Positions 8,089 through 16,583 of a DNA stretch of 64,000 nt are shown in pieces. How positions within the stretch are numbered: the stretch's first letter is position 1; every line of letters begins with the position of its first letter. Under the pieces are notes generated by a model. The model ran no database searches. It saw only the letters and a program-made list of their open reading frames with translations, and was not told the origin of the DNA. Position numbers and translations under genes: made by a program. The stretch comes from Allobosea sp. LC85 (GTDB taxonomy: Bacteria > Pseudomonadota > Alphaproteobacteria > Rhizobiales > Beijerinckiaceae): the NCBI RefSeq assembly GCF_000735605.1, contig NZ_JPKG01000011.1, positions 1-64,000 on the forward strand, given 5' to 3'.

Positions 8089-8113
8089 AAAAAGCCGCCC
8101 CGTGAGGAGCGGC
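8089..8113 (-). terminator. Intrinsic terminator upstream of fibre operon
   Basis: On the minus strand a GCCGCTCC/GGGGCGGC stem (one mismatch) is followed by five Ts. It insulates the fibre genes from upstream transcription. The rest of 8114-8456 holds no convincing gene. Confidence 0.6.
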
Positions 8114-8456
8114 CTGGGGGTGGAGGGACTGGCTGGATCAGCCGTCTCAAATCATTCCCGATAGGGGAACTTTGCTTGCTCCCATATCGGGACGGCGTTC
8201 TTCGCCCTGAAAAGCGCGGAACCTCACGACATGGTCCGTTCCCGCCGATGAGCCCGCTCGCGCAGTCAACGAACATCGGCAGCGCCCGCAACAGCGCGCG
8301 CCGGGTTTGTGATTCAGTTCGGGCACTTGGCGCGAACGGATGAGGACGTGGATTAACTCTCGGACACCCGGCCGGCGTGGCAGCGTTCTCCCAGCCCGAC
8401 AACCAGTCCTAGGGGAGCCGCTTGTTCTTGACCTTCCCGGCGGGAACGCTCATGTT

Positions 8457-8470
8457 ATAACAGTTGTTAT
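8457..8470. promoter_or_regulatory. Palindromic operator of the toxin-antitoxin operon
   Basis: ATAACAGTTGTTAT is a perfect inverted repeat (6-base arms, 2-base spacer) 26 bases before the antitoxin start. It is the likely binding site for autorepression by the AbrB-type antitoxin. Confidence 0.6.
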
Positions 8471-8496
8471 CCTACCGCCGAACCGGGGAGGTTACC

Positions 8497-8721
8497 ATGG
8501 TCGCGCTCAAGATCCGGCAGTTCGGCAACTCCCGTGGGGTCATCCTCCCAAAGGAAGAACTCGACCGCATGCAGGTCGATCTGGGGGATACCGTGTACCT
8601 CACGCGGGCCCCGGGAGGCTCCCGGCTCACGCCCTATGACCCCGATTTCGAAGCGCAAATGGACATGGCCCGGCGCGTCATGAAAAAGCGTCGGAATGCG
8701 TTGCGCGAATTGGCGAAGTAG
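8497..8721 (+). CDS. AbrB/MazE-type antitoxin
   Basis: A 74-residue protein. The N-terminal SpoVT/AbrB swapped-hairpin DNA-binding domain is visible as LKIRQFGNSRGVILPKE (about residues 4-20) with a following GDTVYL strand. The acidic/basic C-terminal helix (DFEAQMDMARRVMKKRRN) would wrap the toxin. Start 8497 follows GGGGAGG. The stop overlaps the toxin GTG by one base. The AbrB fold paired with a Fic-fold Doc toxin is a known mixed arrangement. Located as a plus-strand cargo unit inside the prophage late genes. Confidence 0.85.
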   Translation: MVALKIRQFGNSRGVILPKEELDRMQVDLGDTVYLTRAPGGSRLTPYDPDFEAQMDMARRVMKKRRNALRELAK

Positions 8722-9137
8722 TGGCCTCTCCAATCTGGGTCAACAAAACTGTCGTGCTCGCCTTGCATGATGAGCAATTGGTCGAGCACGGCGGCGCGCC
8801 CGGAATTCGCGACGAGGGCCTGCTGGATTCGGCCCTCGCCCGGCCGAAGAACCTGCATTCCCATGAGCAGGCGGACCTTGCTGGCCTGGCTGCGTGCTAT
8901 GGCTACGGACTAGCCCAAAACCATCCTTTCGTGGACGGGAACAAGCGAACGTCTCTGGTCGTGACGGAACTGTTCCTCGGGCTGAATGGTTGCGAGATGA
9001 TCGCCGACGACGAGGACCTGGTGTTCACGTGGCTGTCCTTGGCGGCCGGCCAGACCACCGAGGCCGCTTTGGCTGATTGGCTCCGCTCCCGGTTGGTCAG
9101 CGAGACAACCGAGATCCAGGTCACGACCGCCCCGTGA
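8721..9137 (+). CDS. doc: Doc-type Fic-fold toxin
   Basis: A 138-residue toxin with the Fic/Doc core HPFVDGNKR (about residues 68-76). Doc enzymes phosphorylate EF-Tu and halt translation, while most Fic proteins AMPylate. The length matches Doc (about 126 residues), and the start region LHDEQLVEHGG is the usual Doc N-terminus. GTG start, coupled to the antitoxin stop (TAGTG). The loop residue is GNKR as in Fic enzymes, not the ANKR of P1 Doc, so the exact chemistry is open. Confidence 0.85.
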   Translation: MASPIWVNKTVVLALHDEQLVEHGGAPGIRDEGLLDSALARPKNLHSHEQADLAGLAACYGYGLAQNHPFVDGNKRTSLVVTELFLGLNGCEMIADDEDLVFTWLSLAAGQTTEAALADWLRSRLVSETTEIQVTTAP

Positions 9138-9348
9138 GCCCCCGCCCCTCGCTGGCTCCCGGACTGCTCCGCGACGCGCCGTCCAGCGCGAACGGCACGA
9201 CTGGCCCATTCCTGGCAGAGAGGGCCATTCAGCAAAACCGCCCGTGGAGCCTCTGGCCGGGTCGCCTCGGCTGGATCAGCCCGCGATCGCCCGGCGAATG
9301 TGGACTCGCGCATGCCCCTGCGGCAGGATCGCATCATGGGGGGATGAG

Positions 9349-9864
9349 ATGGCCGACGTGAATCGATTGCAGATCCTGAAGAAGCTGTTTGTCTGGTATC
9401 TGCCACAGGCGGCACTGTTCGCATTGGGGGCCTACCTTGCCGCGGAGAAACCGGGTTTCATGCTCCTGGCCGGCATGCTTCTGGCCGGGATGTACACAGC
9501 CGCCGTGCTCGTCATCCGCGATGCCCCATCGAACTGGAGAGGCCTCTCGACGCCGTGGCGCCGGGCTCTCATCGCCCTGATCGTGGGCTTTGCGGCGGTG
9601 CCCTTCTGGGTGGGATACCGGAGCGACAAACCCTTGGGGGAGTCTCTGTTCGCCACGCTCATCATCTCACTTATCACCTTGCCGTTCTTCGGGCTGATCT
9701 GGCTGCTTGTCCTGGCGTTCACCAACGATCTGACCGCGCGCCGACGCCATCGACGGGCGCGCCATGACGATCCACCGGGCAGCGATGGCTTGCGCGTGAC
9801 TGGAGCGAGGCGCAGCCTTGGCGAGCCTGCGGAACAGCGGAAGCGGATTGGGGTCCGTGATTAG
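9349..9864 (+). CDS. Four-helix membrane protein with aberrant C-terminus
   Basis: A 171-residue protein with about four membrane helices (about residues 12-30, 35-53, 70-88, 100-122). The start 9349 follows GGGGGATGAG. The last 40 residues are basic and polar (RRRHRRARHDD onward) and are read through the antisense of a duplicated phage gene end at 9764-9867, so the original C-terminus was probably replaced when the cargo was inserted. Function unknown. It forms a plus-strand cargo unit with the toxin-antitoxin pair. Confidence 0.6.
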   Translation: MADVNRLQILKKLFVWYLPQAALFALGAYLAAEKPGFMLLAGMLLAGMYTAAVLVIRDAPSNWRGLSTPWRRALIALIVGFAAVPFWVGYRSDKPLGESLFATLIISLITLPFFGLIWLLVLAFTNDLTARRRHRRARHDDPPGSDGLRVTGARRSLGEPAEQRKRIGVRD

Positions 9865-9867
9865 CAC
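9764..9867 (-). pseudogene. Duplicated 3' end of the downstream phage ejection-protein gene
   Basis: On the minus strand this reads LITDPNPLPLFRRLAKA then AQAIAAR. It matches the C-terminus of the protein at 10050-11801 (LITDPNALPLFRRLAKA then SQALAAR) at both protein and DNA level (compare 10077-10180). Only the 3' end is present. It marks the border of the toxin-antitoxin/membrane-gene cargo. Confidence 0.7.
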
Positions 9868-10049
9868 AGCGATCGCCCTGGCCGTCCTGCCGAGCGGCGA
9901 GGACTCGCGGAATTTCGCGTCTCCCCAGCCTCTGCATCCGCAGCACGTGCCGAGGCAAGACCGGCACGCAGAAGCGTCGAAGCCGAAATGCCGGATTTGG
10001 CCGCTATGCCGCAGCTCGCACCGGCGGCGTCAACTGCATGATGGCCGTG

Positions 10050-11801
10050 TCAGCGTGCCTGAAACGTCGACTGAATCGCCATGACAACCAGCCGGGCAGC
10101 AAGGGCTTGCGATTGGATGGAGCCAGGGTCCGCCTTGGCGAGCCTGCGGAACAGTGGCAGCGCGTTGGGGTCCGTGATGAGTTCGGCGATCTTCTCGGTG
10201 TTCCTGCCAAGCTGCCAGTTCTCATAGGTCTCCGCGATCACCTTGGGCGGCTTGAAACCGATGGCATTGGACGCAACATTTGCAGCCTCTCCGAGCGGCG
10301 CTCCCTTGAGCGCATCTTGAACTTCCTTGCTCAACGCCCCCGGGGCCCCGATGCGCTGACGCTGGCCGGTCGCGCTTAGGACGTTCAAGAACTCGTCAAA
10401 GCCTCGGAATGCCTCCGGGCCGGCCACAGCCTTAATGGCCGCTGCAAGGTTTTCCGCCTGAGGCGTATTCCCACGCAAGGCGGTCACAAAATTGGCCCCG
10501 CCGAACTGATCGGCAGCTGTGCGGAGCTTCGGTGTCGCCTGGCTGAAGACGCTCTCGACATGAGCCCGAACGAGCTGGCGCGCTGCCATGGGATTGCGCT
10601 GCGCAAGCGCGCCAACAGCATCGGCGATCTCTCCCGCGCTACCCGCCATCGGGCCCGACGGGAAAAGCGCTTCGATGGCCTGCAGTGTTTCGATATCGCG
10701 GTTGGCCAGCTTACCAAGGGGGCCCCTCAGCAGCGGCTCCAGATACTGACGGCGCAAAGCCTCATAGGAACGCCCCTGCGACGGCTTGCCGATAATCTCG
10801 GTCGCCTCTTGAATTGTATCCTTCGCTGCCTGGCCGATATCAGGCCCAATCATGGATGGCGATCGAGACTGCGGTGCAATCGTATCGAAAGCATGCTCCG
10901 CCGCAGCCTCAACCTGAGCCGGCCTCCGGGCCATGAAGTTCTCCATGATCCCGCCGCCGCCTCTGGAGTCCTCGACAAGACGTTGCAACTCGATGAGGCT
11001 CTTGCCCCTGCCGTTCGAAGCGAATGCGAGGGCCTCAGGCAAGGTCAGGCTAATCTTGCGACCATAGTCAGACTTCATAAGCTCGCCAGCAGCGTCAACG
11101 ATGGCCGCGTCGATGCCGCGCATCTGCCTTGCGATGAGCGCCTCAGCCGTTGCGGGCTTCGCCGTGACCGCGGCCACGCCACCTGTCGCAGCGGCGGCAG
11201 CGGCTCTCGCATAGGGCTCGACTGCCGACCCCTTGGTGGCCTGCCCCGCAGCTTCGCTGGCCAGGCCCGGAAGAACCCCAAAGACGACCGCGTTTCTTGT
11301 CACGCCGCCAGGCCCGGCAAGAGCGCCCGGGATAAACTCCCCCACCGTTTGGGTGTACTTTCCGGCGATTGTTTTAGGTTTGTAGTTCGTGACTGGGCTG
11401 CCGCCCAACGTGGCTGCCGCGGCGTCGACGCCCCGGTTGATGTTCTCGGAGCCGATGAAATCGGCCACGGCGTTGCGCCGAGGAGGCAACGGATCCCAGA
11501 ACCGTTCGACCAGCGCTCCCCCACCGGCGTCGATAGCCTTGTCCCGCAGCCAATTCGTGGCGTCATCACTGAAATTGCCCAAGAGGTTGGCACCATCGCC
11601 AATCGTACCGAGCAGGCCGGTCGTGCCGCGAACAAGGCCCGATCCGCCCGACTTCGCCACGTCCACGACAACGTCTTTCGCGGGGTCGGCATCAACCTGG
11701 TCAAACGGGTTGCCTGTCGACGTCCTGTTTGGCGCGACGGTAACGACAAGCGGCCGGTATGAGCCGGAATCGCGATCGAACTGATCAAACGGGTTCGCCA
11801 T
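10050..11801 (-). CDS. Large phage internal virion (ejection-type) protein
   Basis: A 583-residue protein. The N-terminus carries repeated NPFDQ motifs (about residues 3 and 32) and glycine/alanine-rich amphipathic stretches (about 50-110, 150-215). A helical C-terminal half ends PLFRRLAKAD. Position, size and amphipathic glycine-rich character match the gp16-like DNA-ejection proteins of P22-type podoviruses, here third in a three-gene block. Family identity is inference. The gene abuts the upstream gene exactly (11801/11802). Codons are less GC-biased than in the coat/portal genes. Confidence 0.65.
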   Translation of the reverse strand: MANPFDQFDRDSGSYRPLVVTVAPNRTSTGNPFDQVDADPAKDVVVDVAKSGGSGLVRGTTGLLGTIGDGANLLGNFSDDATNWLRDKAIDAGGGALVERFWDPLPPRRNAVADFIGSENINRGVDAAAATLGGSPVTNYKPKTIAGKYTQTVGEFIPGALAGPGGVTRNAVVFGVLPGLASEAAGQATKGSAVEPYARAAAAAATGGVAAVTAKPATAEALIARQMRGIDAAIVDAAGELMKSDYGRKISLTLPEALAFASNGRGKSLIELQRLVEDSRGGGGIMENFMARRPAQVEAAAEHAFDTIAPQSRSPSMIGPDIGQAAKDTIQEATEIIGKPSQGRSYEALRRQYLEPLLRGPLGKLANRDIETLQAIEALFPSGPMAGSAGEIADAVGALAQRNPMAARQLVRAHVESVFSQATPKLRTAADQFGGANFVTALRGNTPQAENLAAAIKAVAGPEAFRGFDEFLNVLSATGQRQRIGAPGALSKEVQDALKGAPLGEAANVASNAIGFKPPKVIAETYENWQLGRNTEKIAELITDPNALPLFRRLAKADPGSIQSQALAARLVVMAIQSTFQAR

Positions 11802-12368
11802 TTATCGTCCCAGGACCTTGGCGGCAGCGCCGGCGCCATATTTGGCGTCGAACGCTGCGGCGAGTGCAGGATTTGCACGGAGATAGTCGGCGGCCCCCGC
11901 TGGCGCCGCGACAAGCGATCCAACCTCAGGTTTCTGCGCCGCAACCGACCCCTGGCCGGGATCGTGGAGCTGTCCATCGCGATCGATCTGCACCGCGCTC
12001 CCATATGACGGGATCCCGCGGTTGAATGGACGCGGCGCCGGCGCGCCGCCAGGCAAAGCCATGCCACCCGGCACCGTTGCACCCATGGCGTTGCCGCCCA
12101 GGCTCGCCCCATCGCTGAGCCCGCCGTGTTTCTGCGCGAACTCCCGGCGCTTCTCCTCAAAGCCGATCAGCGCCTTGACGAGTTCGGGATTGCCGGCCTG
12201 GGCGGCCTTGGCTGCGGCGGCGCGATAGTGGCCGGTCTCGACATCCCGGCCAAGCGCCTCCAGCGCGCTCTGCTTCTTCGCCTTGTCATAGGGCTCGAAG
12301 AAGGCCTGGCCCAGATTGCCGATCGTCGAGAAATCGACGCGGGCGGGGCCGAAATCATATTTAGCCAT
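11802..12368 (-). CDS. Phage ejection-type protein, hypothetical
   Basis: A 188-residue protein. The first 75 residues are helical with charged repeats (FFEPYDKAKKQSALEALGRDV), and the rest is glycine/proline-rich and probably disordered. It lies between two alanine-rich virion proteins and overlaps the upstream gene by eight bases. Position corresponds to the middle gene of the P22 7-20-16 ejection block. Assignment is from context. Confidence 0.6.
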   Translation of the reverse strand: MAKYDFGPARVDFSTIGNLGQAFFEPYDKAKKQSALEALGRDVETGHYRAAAAKAAQAGNPELVKALIGFEEKRREFAQKHGGLSDGASLGGNAMGATVPGGMALPGGAPAPRPFNRGIPSYGSAVQIDRDGQLHDPGQGSVAAQKPEVGSLVAAPAGAADYLRANPALAAAFDAKYGAGAAAKVLGR

Positions 12369-13167
12369 TCTGTTTGCCTCCGAAATAGCGCCCGGCCAAA
12401 CCCGCCCCGAGCGATGCGAGGTTCATGCCGAAATTCAGCCGGTTGCCCGCCGCCTGCTGCCCAGCCATCAGGCCGGCGCTGCCGAGATCGAGCGTCTGCT
12501 GGCCGAGATTGGCGAGGTTGGAGGCGCCGAGCCCGGCGAAATTGCCGTAGATGCCGGCTTCGCGGGCAGCCGTCTCGCGATGGACGCCAGACAGGTCCCT
12601 GCCCTGCTGGGCATGGAGATTGCCCAGGCCCTGCTGCAGGTTCGCCTGCGAGCCGGCGGCCTGGTAGCCGAGCGTGGAGAGGCCGTTCAGCCGCTCCTGC
12701 CAGCCGCCATATTCCTGGTTGGCGAGGTTGCTCGCCCGGTCGGTGATGGCGGCCTGCGTGTTGCCCGAGCCGAGCGCGCCCAGCGCAGAGGCCTTGCGCG
12801 CAACCGCGTCCGTCGCCTGGTCGACCTGCCATTCATAGCCGGGCGAGGCCTGGAAGGCGGCCCTGGCGCTGGCATTGCCGGCGGCGCCGCCGAGCCCGAG
12901 GCTGTTCTGGTACAGGCCGAGCGCGCCCTTGCCGGCCTCCGCCCAGGGCTGGTAGCGCGCGATCGCGCCCTGGTATTCCGGGGCAGCCGCGGCATAGCCC
13001 TGGTTGAGCGCGTCGAGCGAGGCGGTGCGGCCGGCGCCGACGGCACCCAGCGCATTCGCCTGCCCTTGGTTCAGGAGATCGCTGACGCGGGCGGCGTTGG
13101 CGTTCGCCTGGTCGACGCCCCACATCGCCGCGAGGCGACCCGCGCGGCCTGAAAACGGAGATGCCAT
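12361..13167 (-). CDS. Alanine/glycine-rich phage ejection-type protein
   Basis: A 268-residue protein almost wholly made of A, G, Q, N and L helices (for example NANAARVSDLLNQGQANAL). This composition is common in podoviral internal proteins that form a channel for DNA delivery. It is first of the three-gene ejection block. No other domain is evident. Confidence 0.65.
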   Translation of the reverse strand: MASPFSGRAGRLAAMWGVDQANANAARVSDLLNQGQANALGAVGAGRTASLDALNQGYAAAAPEYQGAIARYQPWAEAGKGALGLYQNSLGLGGAAGNASARAAFQASPGYEWQVDQATDAVARKASALGALGSGNTQAAITDRASNLANQEYGGWQERLNGLSTLGYQAAGSQANLQQGLGNLHAQQGRDLSGVHRETAAREAGIYGNFAGLGASNLANLGQQTLDLGSAGLMAGQQAAGNRLNFGMNLASLGAGLAGRYFGGKQNG

Positions 13168-13207
13168 GATGATAAATCCCTGGTTTGGCAGGAGATCAGA
13201 CGAGAGG

Positions 13208-13840
13208 TCAGACGTAGCCGGTCACATCGACTGGGGCGTAAAGGCCGGTGCTGCTGACCCCGGCAGACCCGATGCCCATCGTCACCTCAACCGGTGCGAT
13301 CACGTTCCCGGCCGCTCGCAGCGCAAAGGTGTTGTTGAAAAAATTGCCTGACCCGAACACCGAGAAGATCGAAGCGGAGAGGATCAGGGGGGCATAAACG
13401 CGTCCCGACGTCCCTGTGAACGACGATGCGCTGCTTTGAGGGTCGCCTGCGAGGATGAGCGGCTTCACGTCGGAGTGGTAGACGATGGTGCCGCCCGCAT
13501 CGCGGACCCGCACTCCCACCGCTGAGCTCACGGCCGGCGGGTCATCGAAAATGTAGAGATAGGCGGTGTCGCTGGTCGGATTTCCGGCGCTTCGGTAGGA
13601 GAACCCCCAACGATACGTCCAGGTGGATCCTGACACCGATACGGCCAGCAGAATCGGCGCGTAGTATTGGCTGTACATGGCAACGACGACGTTCCCGCCT
13701 GTGATGGCGATGTCGTGATAGGAAATCTCGGCCGCGCCGCTCAGCGCGATCCCTCTGCGCTCGCGGAAGGCGAGGTTCCGGTAGCTCTCGTCGACCTGCA
13801 CCGTGCCGGCGCTGTTCCTGAACCGCAGTCCGACCGGCAT
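13208..13840 (-). CDS. Phage structural protein with RVRDAGG-type repeats
   Basis: A 210-residue beta-rich protein with two internal copies of a short module. The N-terminal VGLRFRNSAGTVQVD and the central VGVRVRDAGGTIVYH are alike, and both resemble the start of the next protein upstream (VGFRVRDAGGNLLVD). So this protein is a fusion or duplication of the 98-residue neighbour. ATG overlaps the upstream stop by one base (TAATG). Likely a tail or decoration protein. Confidence 0.65.
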   Translation of the reverse strand: MPVGLRFRNSAGTVQVDESYRNLAFRERRGIALSGAAEISYHDIAITGGNVVVAMYSQYYAPILLAVSVSGSTWTYRWGFSYRSAGNPTSDTAYLYIFDDPPAVSSAVGVRVRDAGGTIVYHSDVKPLILAGDPQSSASSFTGTSGRVYAPLILSASIFSVFGSGNFFNNTFALRAAGNVIAPVEVTMGIGSAGVSSTGLYAPVDVTGYV

Positions 13841-14136
13841 TACCGCACCCCATAGATCAGGAGGTGGTCGCCGGTCGGCGGGGCCGCGCTATAGGACATC
13901 TGGTTGCCGGAGAAGCTGATCGCTGGCGGAACCATCGTGCTTGACATGACAGGCGGGCCTCCGACGTCCGTGCGGAGCGCGATGCAGTAGCCAACCCCGG
14001 TCAGGAACCCGTCATTCGTCACCGTCCCCGAGGAGCCGGCAGAGATCGACAGCACGCCGATGATGCGGGACAGCCGCGTCGGGCTATCGACCAGAAGGTT
14101 TCCGCCGGCATCGCGCACGCGAAAACCGACCGTCAT
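13840..14136 (-). CDS. Small phage structural protein, single-module paralogue
   Basis: A 98-residue beta-rich protein starting MTVGFRVRDAGGNLLVD, a single-copy version of the module seen twice in the next gene. It overlaps the upstream gene by four bases (ATGA). Function unknown. Phage tail context. Confidence 0.65.
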   Translation of the reverse strand: MTVGFRVRDAGGNLLVDSPTRLSRIIGVLSISAGSSGTVTNDGFLTGVGYCIALRTDVGGPPVMSSTMVPPAISFSGNQMSYSAAPPTGDHLLIYGVR

Positions 14137-14759
14137 GTCAGGAACCCGATTTCGACACGCAGGACGCCGCTGCCGTCATAGCAGTAGACGCCGCGGTTGG
14201 TGATCTCGACACGTTCGCCGCTCGCTCCGGAGCGGATGATCATCGCGCCGTTCAGCACCCATCTGCCGCCGCCGATATAGCTGAACACGGCCTGCGCGGT
14301 GCCGGCATCGGTGAAACAGAACTGGTTGGCGGTAAAGCCGATGGCCGAGCCGCCGCCGCTCAGCGCCATGGCCTGCATCCCGGCATAGGCGTTGCCGGCG
14401 GTCAGATACCAGCCATAGGCCGCGGTCGCCCCGCTCGGCGCCGCCTTGGCGGCGAGATAGACCTGGCCGGACGCGGTTGCGGCATTCGCCTTGGCCTCGA
14501 CCGTGGTCATCGCGCTCGCGAGCGCGGTATCGGCGGTCGCCCTGGCCGCCGCCTCGGTCTCGACCGCGGCCGAGACGCTGCCGACCGCCTCGGTGACGAG
14601 GTTCAGCCGCGTATTCGTGCTTGCGACATTCGATTGCATCCAGGCGGTCTGGGCGATCTCCTGCTGCATCTGCTCGATCGTCGGGTGCCCGTTCTGTTCG
14701 ACGCGCGGCACGCTATCGGGCAGCGGCGCCGGAATGGTCAGGGGGTCGAAATCAGCCAT
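14133..14759 (-). CDS. Phage tail protein, candidate needle/hub partner
   Basis: A 208-residue protein. The N-terminal half is helical and low-complexity (AAARATADTALASAMTTVEAKANAATA, quoted in part, about residues 70-95), as in tail needles and tail-tip proteins. The C-terminal half is beta-rich (GRWVLNGAMIIRSGASG). It lies directly after the gp10-like gene, where P22 encodes its tail needle gp26. That equivalence is inference. ATG start one base after the upstream stop region. Confidence 0.6.
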   Translation of the reverse strand: MADFDPLTIPAPLPDSVPRVEQNGHPTIEQMQQEIAQTAWMQSNVASTNTRLNLVTEAVGSVSAAVETEAAARATADTALASAMTTVEAKANAATASGQVYLAAKAAPSGATAAYGWYLTAGNAYAGMQAMALSGGGSAIGFTANQFCFTDAGTAQAVFSYIGGGRWVLNGAMIIRSGASGERVEITNRGVYCYDGSGVLRVEIGFLT

Positions 14760-16138
14760 CAGCTCACCCTCACATCGAGGCGCTCGGCGCTCGCGCCGCT
14801 GAACGAGAAATCCGCGTCGCCGCTCCAGCGGAAGCGGACGATCAGGCCGTGCTGGGTCGAAAGCCCGGTATTGGAGACACTGAGCGGCCAGCGATCGGCT
14901 CGGGCGAGCGAACGCTGTAGCTCCGCCGACCAGGTCTTGCCGCCGTCATGGCTCCAGGAGACATGGATCGTGAGATCGGCCTGCGTAAAATCCGCGGTGA
15001 GACTCGCCGCCACCCGCGCCGGAAAGGCTTTGAGCGGCCCGGACTGGATGAAGCCGCCGAGATCGGCGCCATTTTCCCTCAGCCCATCGGACAGCGCCAG
15101 GAGATCGCCGCTCAACCTGTCGCCAAAGACCCAGCGCTCGCCGGAATAGATCGAGCGCGAGGCCCGCCAGCGGGTTTCAGCCGTGCTTTGCCGTTCGTTC
15201 CAGGCATTGGCCGCGACATCGAGCACCCAGGTGCCGGCGTCGCTGGAAACCGCGAAAAAGGGCCGGCCGTCATCGACGAAGACCAACGCCTCGATGCTCG
15301 CAACGCTCGAGGCCGCGATGAAGCGGTCGACATCGGCGGTCGAGACCGTCTCGGCGCGAAAGCCGCTCAGCGCCTTCACCGTCTTGTCGGAGGCAACGAA
15401 ATAGAGCGGGTGGTTCCAGGCCTCCTCATGGCCGGCGATCGCCATGGTGGTGAGCAGGCCGACAGGTGGCACGGTCGGTGCGCGCTGCAGCGGGAACGGG
15501 GACGTTCCGACATTCTGATAGGGCTCGATCGTGCTGCCGCCGAGCGCATAGGCGAGGCTGCCGGAAACCACGACGCGGCGCAGGCCATCGGCCCGCGCCT
15601 CGGCCGAGGTGAAGGAGAGCGCATTCACCGCCGTGCTGTTCAACTCGCTCGCGAACAACCTGCCATCTGGAATCGAGAACAGGAAATAACCCCCGAGGAA
15701 ATCGACGGAATTCACCGTCGCCGGCAGGTCCGCATCGGGATAGGGACTGACCGTGGTCGCGCCGAGGATGAAGGCCCCGCCGCTCTCGCGCACCGCGACG
15801 ACATCCGGCACCGAGACGCCGGCCACGACCTTGTTGTTGCGGGCGAGCGTGACGCCGTCGCTGCCCGGAATCGCACCCGTGAGCGTCGCGACCACCGCCC
15901 CGGAGACGGTCGTGACCGCGCCCTCCCAGACGATATAGATGACGCCGTTCACATCGAGCATGCCGCGAATGCCGGATTTTCCGGTCGCGACCTGTCGCGC
16001 CAGGCCGGGCACGCGGCGGACATAGGAGCGCCCGCCCTCGGTCACGGAATAGCAGTTCATGTAGCGGCCCTCGCCCTCGCCGGCGCGCGCACCGGGCGAT
16101 GAGGATTTTGGGAATGGCAGGGGTTGCGGCGCCATCAA
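14759..16138 (-). CDS. P22 gp10-like tail hub / DNA stabilization protein
   Basis: A 459-residue beta-propeller-like protein. It has the family opening (GRYMNCYSV, about residues 24-32; the gp10 family starts with a similar N-x-Y-x-E/T motif) and repeated hydrophobic strands such as YIVWEGAVTTV, VVAVRESGG and WVLDVAANAW. Length matches P22 gp10 (472). Its place directly after a gp4-like gene supports the role of closing the portal and holding packaged DNA. The start overlaps the gp4-like stop by four bases. Confidence 0.75.
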   Translation of the reverse strand: MMAPQPLPFPKSSSPGARAGEGEGRYMNCYSVTEGGRSYVRRVPGLARQVATGKSGIRGMLDVNGVIYIVWEGAVTTVSGAVVATLTGAIPGSDGVTLARNNKVVAGVSVPDVVAVRESGGAFILGATTVSPYPDADLPATVNSVDFLGGYFLFSIPDGRLFASELNSTAVNALSFTSAEARADGLRRVVVSGSLAYALGGSTIEPYQNVGTSPFPLQRAPTVPPVGLLTTMAIAGHEEAWNHPLYFVASDKTVKALSGFRAETVSTADVDRFIAASSVASIEALVFVDDGRPFFAVSSDAGTWVLDVAANAWNERQSTAETRWRASRSIYSGERWVFGDRLSGDLLALSDGLRENGADLGGFIQSGPLKAFPARVAASLTADFTQADLTIHVSWSHDGGKTWSAELQRSLARADRWPLSVSNTGLSTQHGLIVRFRWSGDADFSFSGASAERLDVRVS

Positions 16139-16515
16139 AACTCCCCCGTCAGCGAGCGCGGCCGCCGTCGGCGCAGGCCCGGATCGACGGTCAAGAGCGC
16201 GCCCGTGCCCGTGCCGATGCGCTGGACCAGCCGCAGCTCGTCCTCCGCCGCCTGGCGCGCCGCAAAATCGCGCGGGCGGCCGAATTTCGGGCCGCAGACC
16301 TGGGCGAGATAGGTAACGAGCGGATCGAAGGCCTCGTCCGCGATCGCCTCGGCATCGGCGAGATAGATCACGTTCTTGCGGGCGAGCAGGGCGAGCGCCG
16401 GCTCGATCCGCTGCTCGACCCAGGCCGCATCATCGGCATTCGGGGTCTGCCCGGAGGCGAGCGAGAACAGCTCGCCCAGCACCTCGCGGACGAGATCGGC
16501 TTTGGTCTGGCTCAT
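16135..16515 (-). CDS. P22 gp4-like head-to-tail adaptor
   Basis: A 126-residue helical protein (KADLVREVLGEL, then AEAIADEAFDPLVTYLAQ). Small alpha-helical adaptors of this kind sit between coat and gp10 genes in P22-like phages and bind the portal ring. Length (P22 gp4 is 166) is somewhat short. The assignment rests on gene order and the YLA-DAEAI-DEAF-PLV pattern. Confidence 0.65.
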   Translation of the reverse strand: MSQTKADLVREVLGELFSLASGQTPNADDAAWVEQRIEPALALLARKNVIYLADAEAIADEAFDPLVTYLAQVCGPKFGRPRDFAARQAAEDELRLVQRIGTGTGALLTVDPGLRRRRPRSLTGEF

Positions 16516-16532
16516 GATGCGCCCTCAAAAGG

Positions 16533-16558
16533 AAAAGGGCGGCTCGTGCGAGCCGCCC
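16533..16558 (-). terminator. Intrinsic terminator between coat and adaptor genes
   Basis: A 10-base perfect GGGCGGCTCG/CGAGCCGCCC stem is followed by TTTT on the minus strand, directly after the coat gene. Such a terminator allows excess coat mRNA over tail mRNA. Confidence 0.7.
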
Positions 16559-16583
16559 CTGTCGTTGTCGTTGCGGGATATCG

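Noticed and set aside
14948..16102. 384-codon plus-strand ORF
   Set aside because: Antisense shadow of the gp10-like gene. No domain and histidine/arginine-rich.
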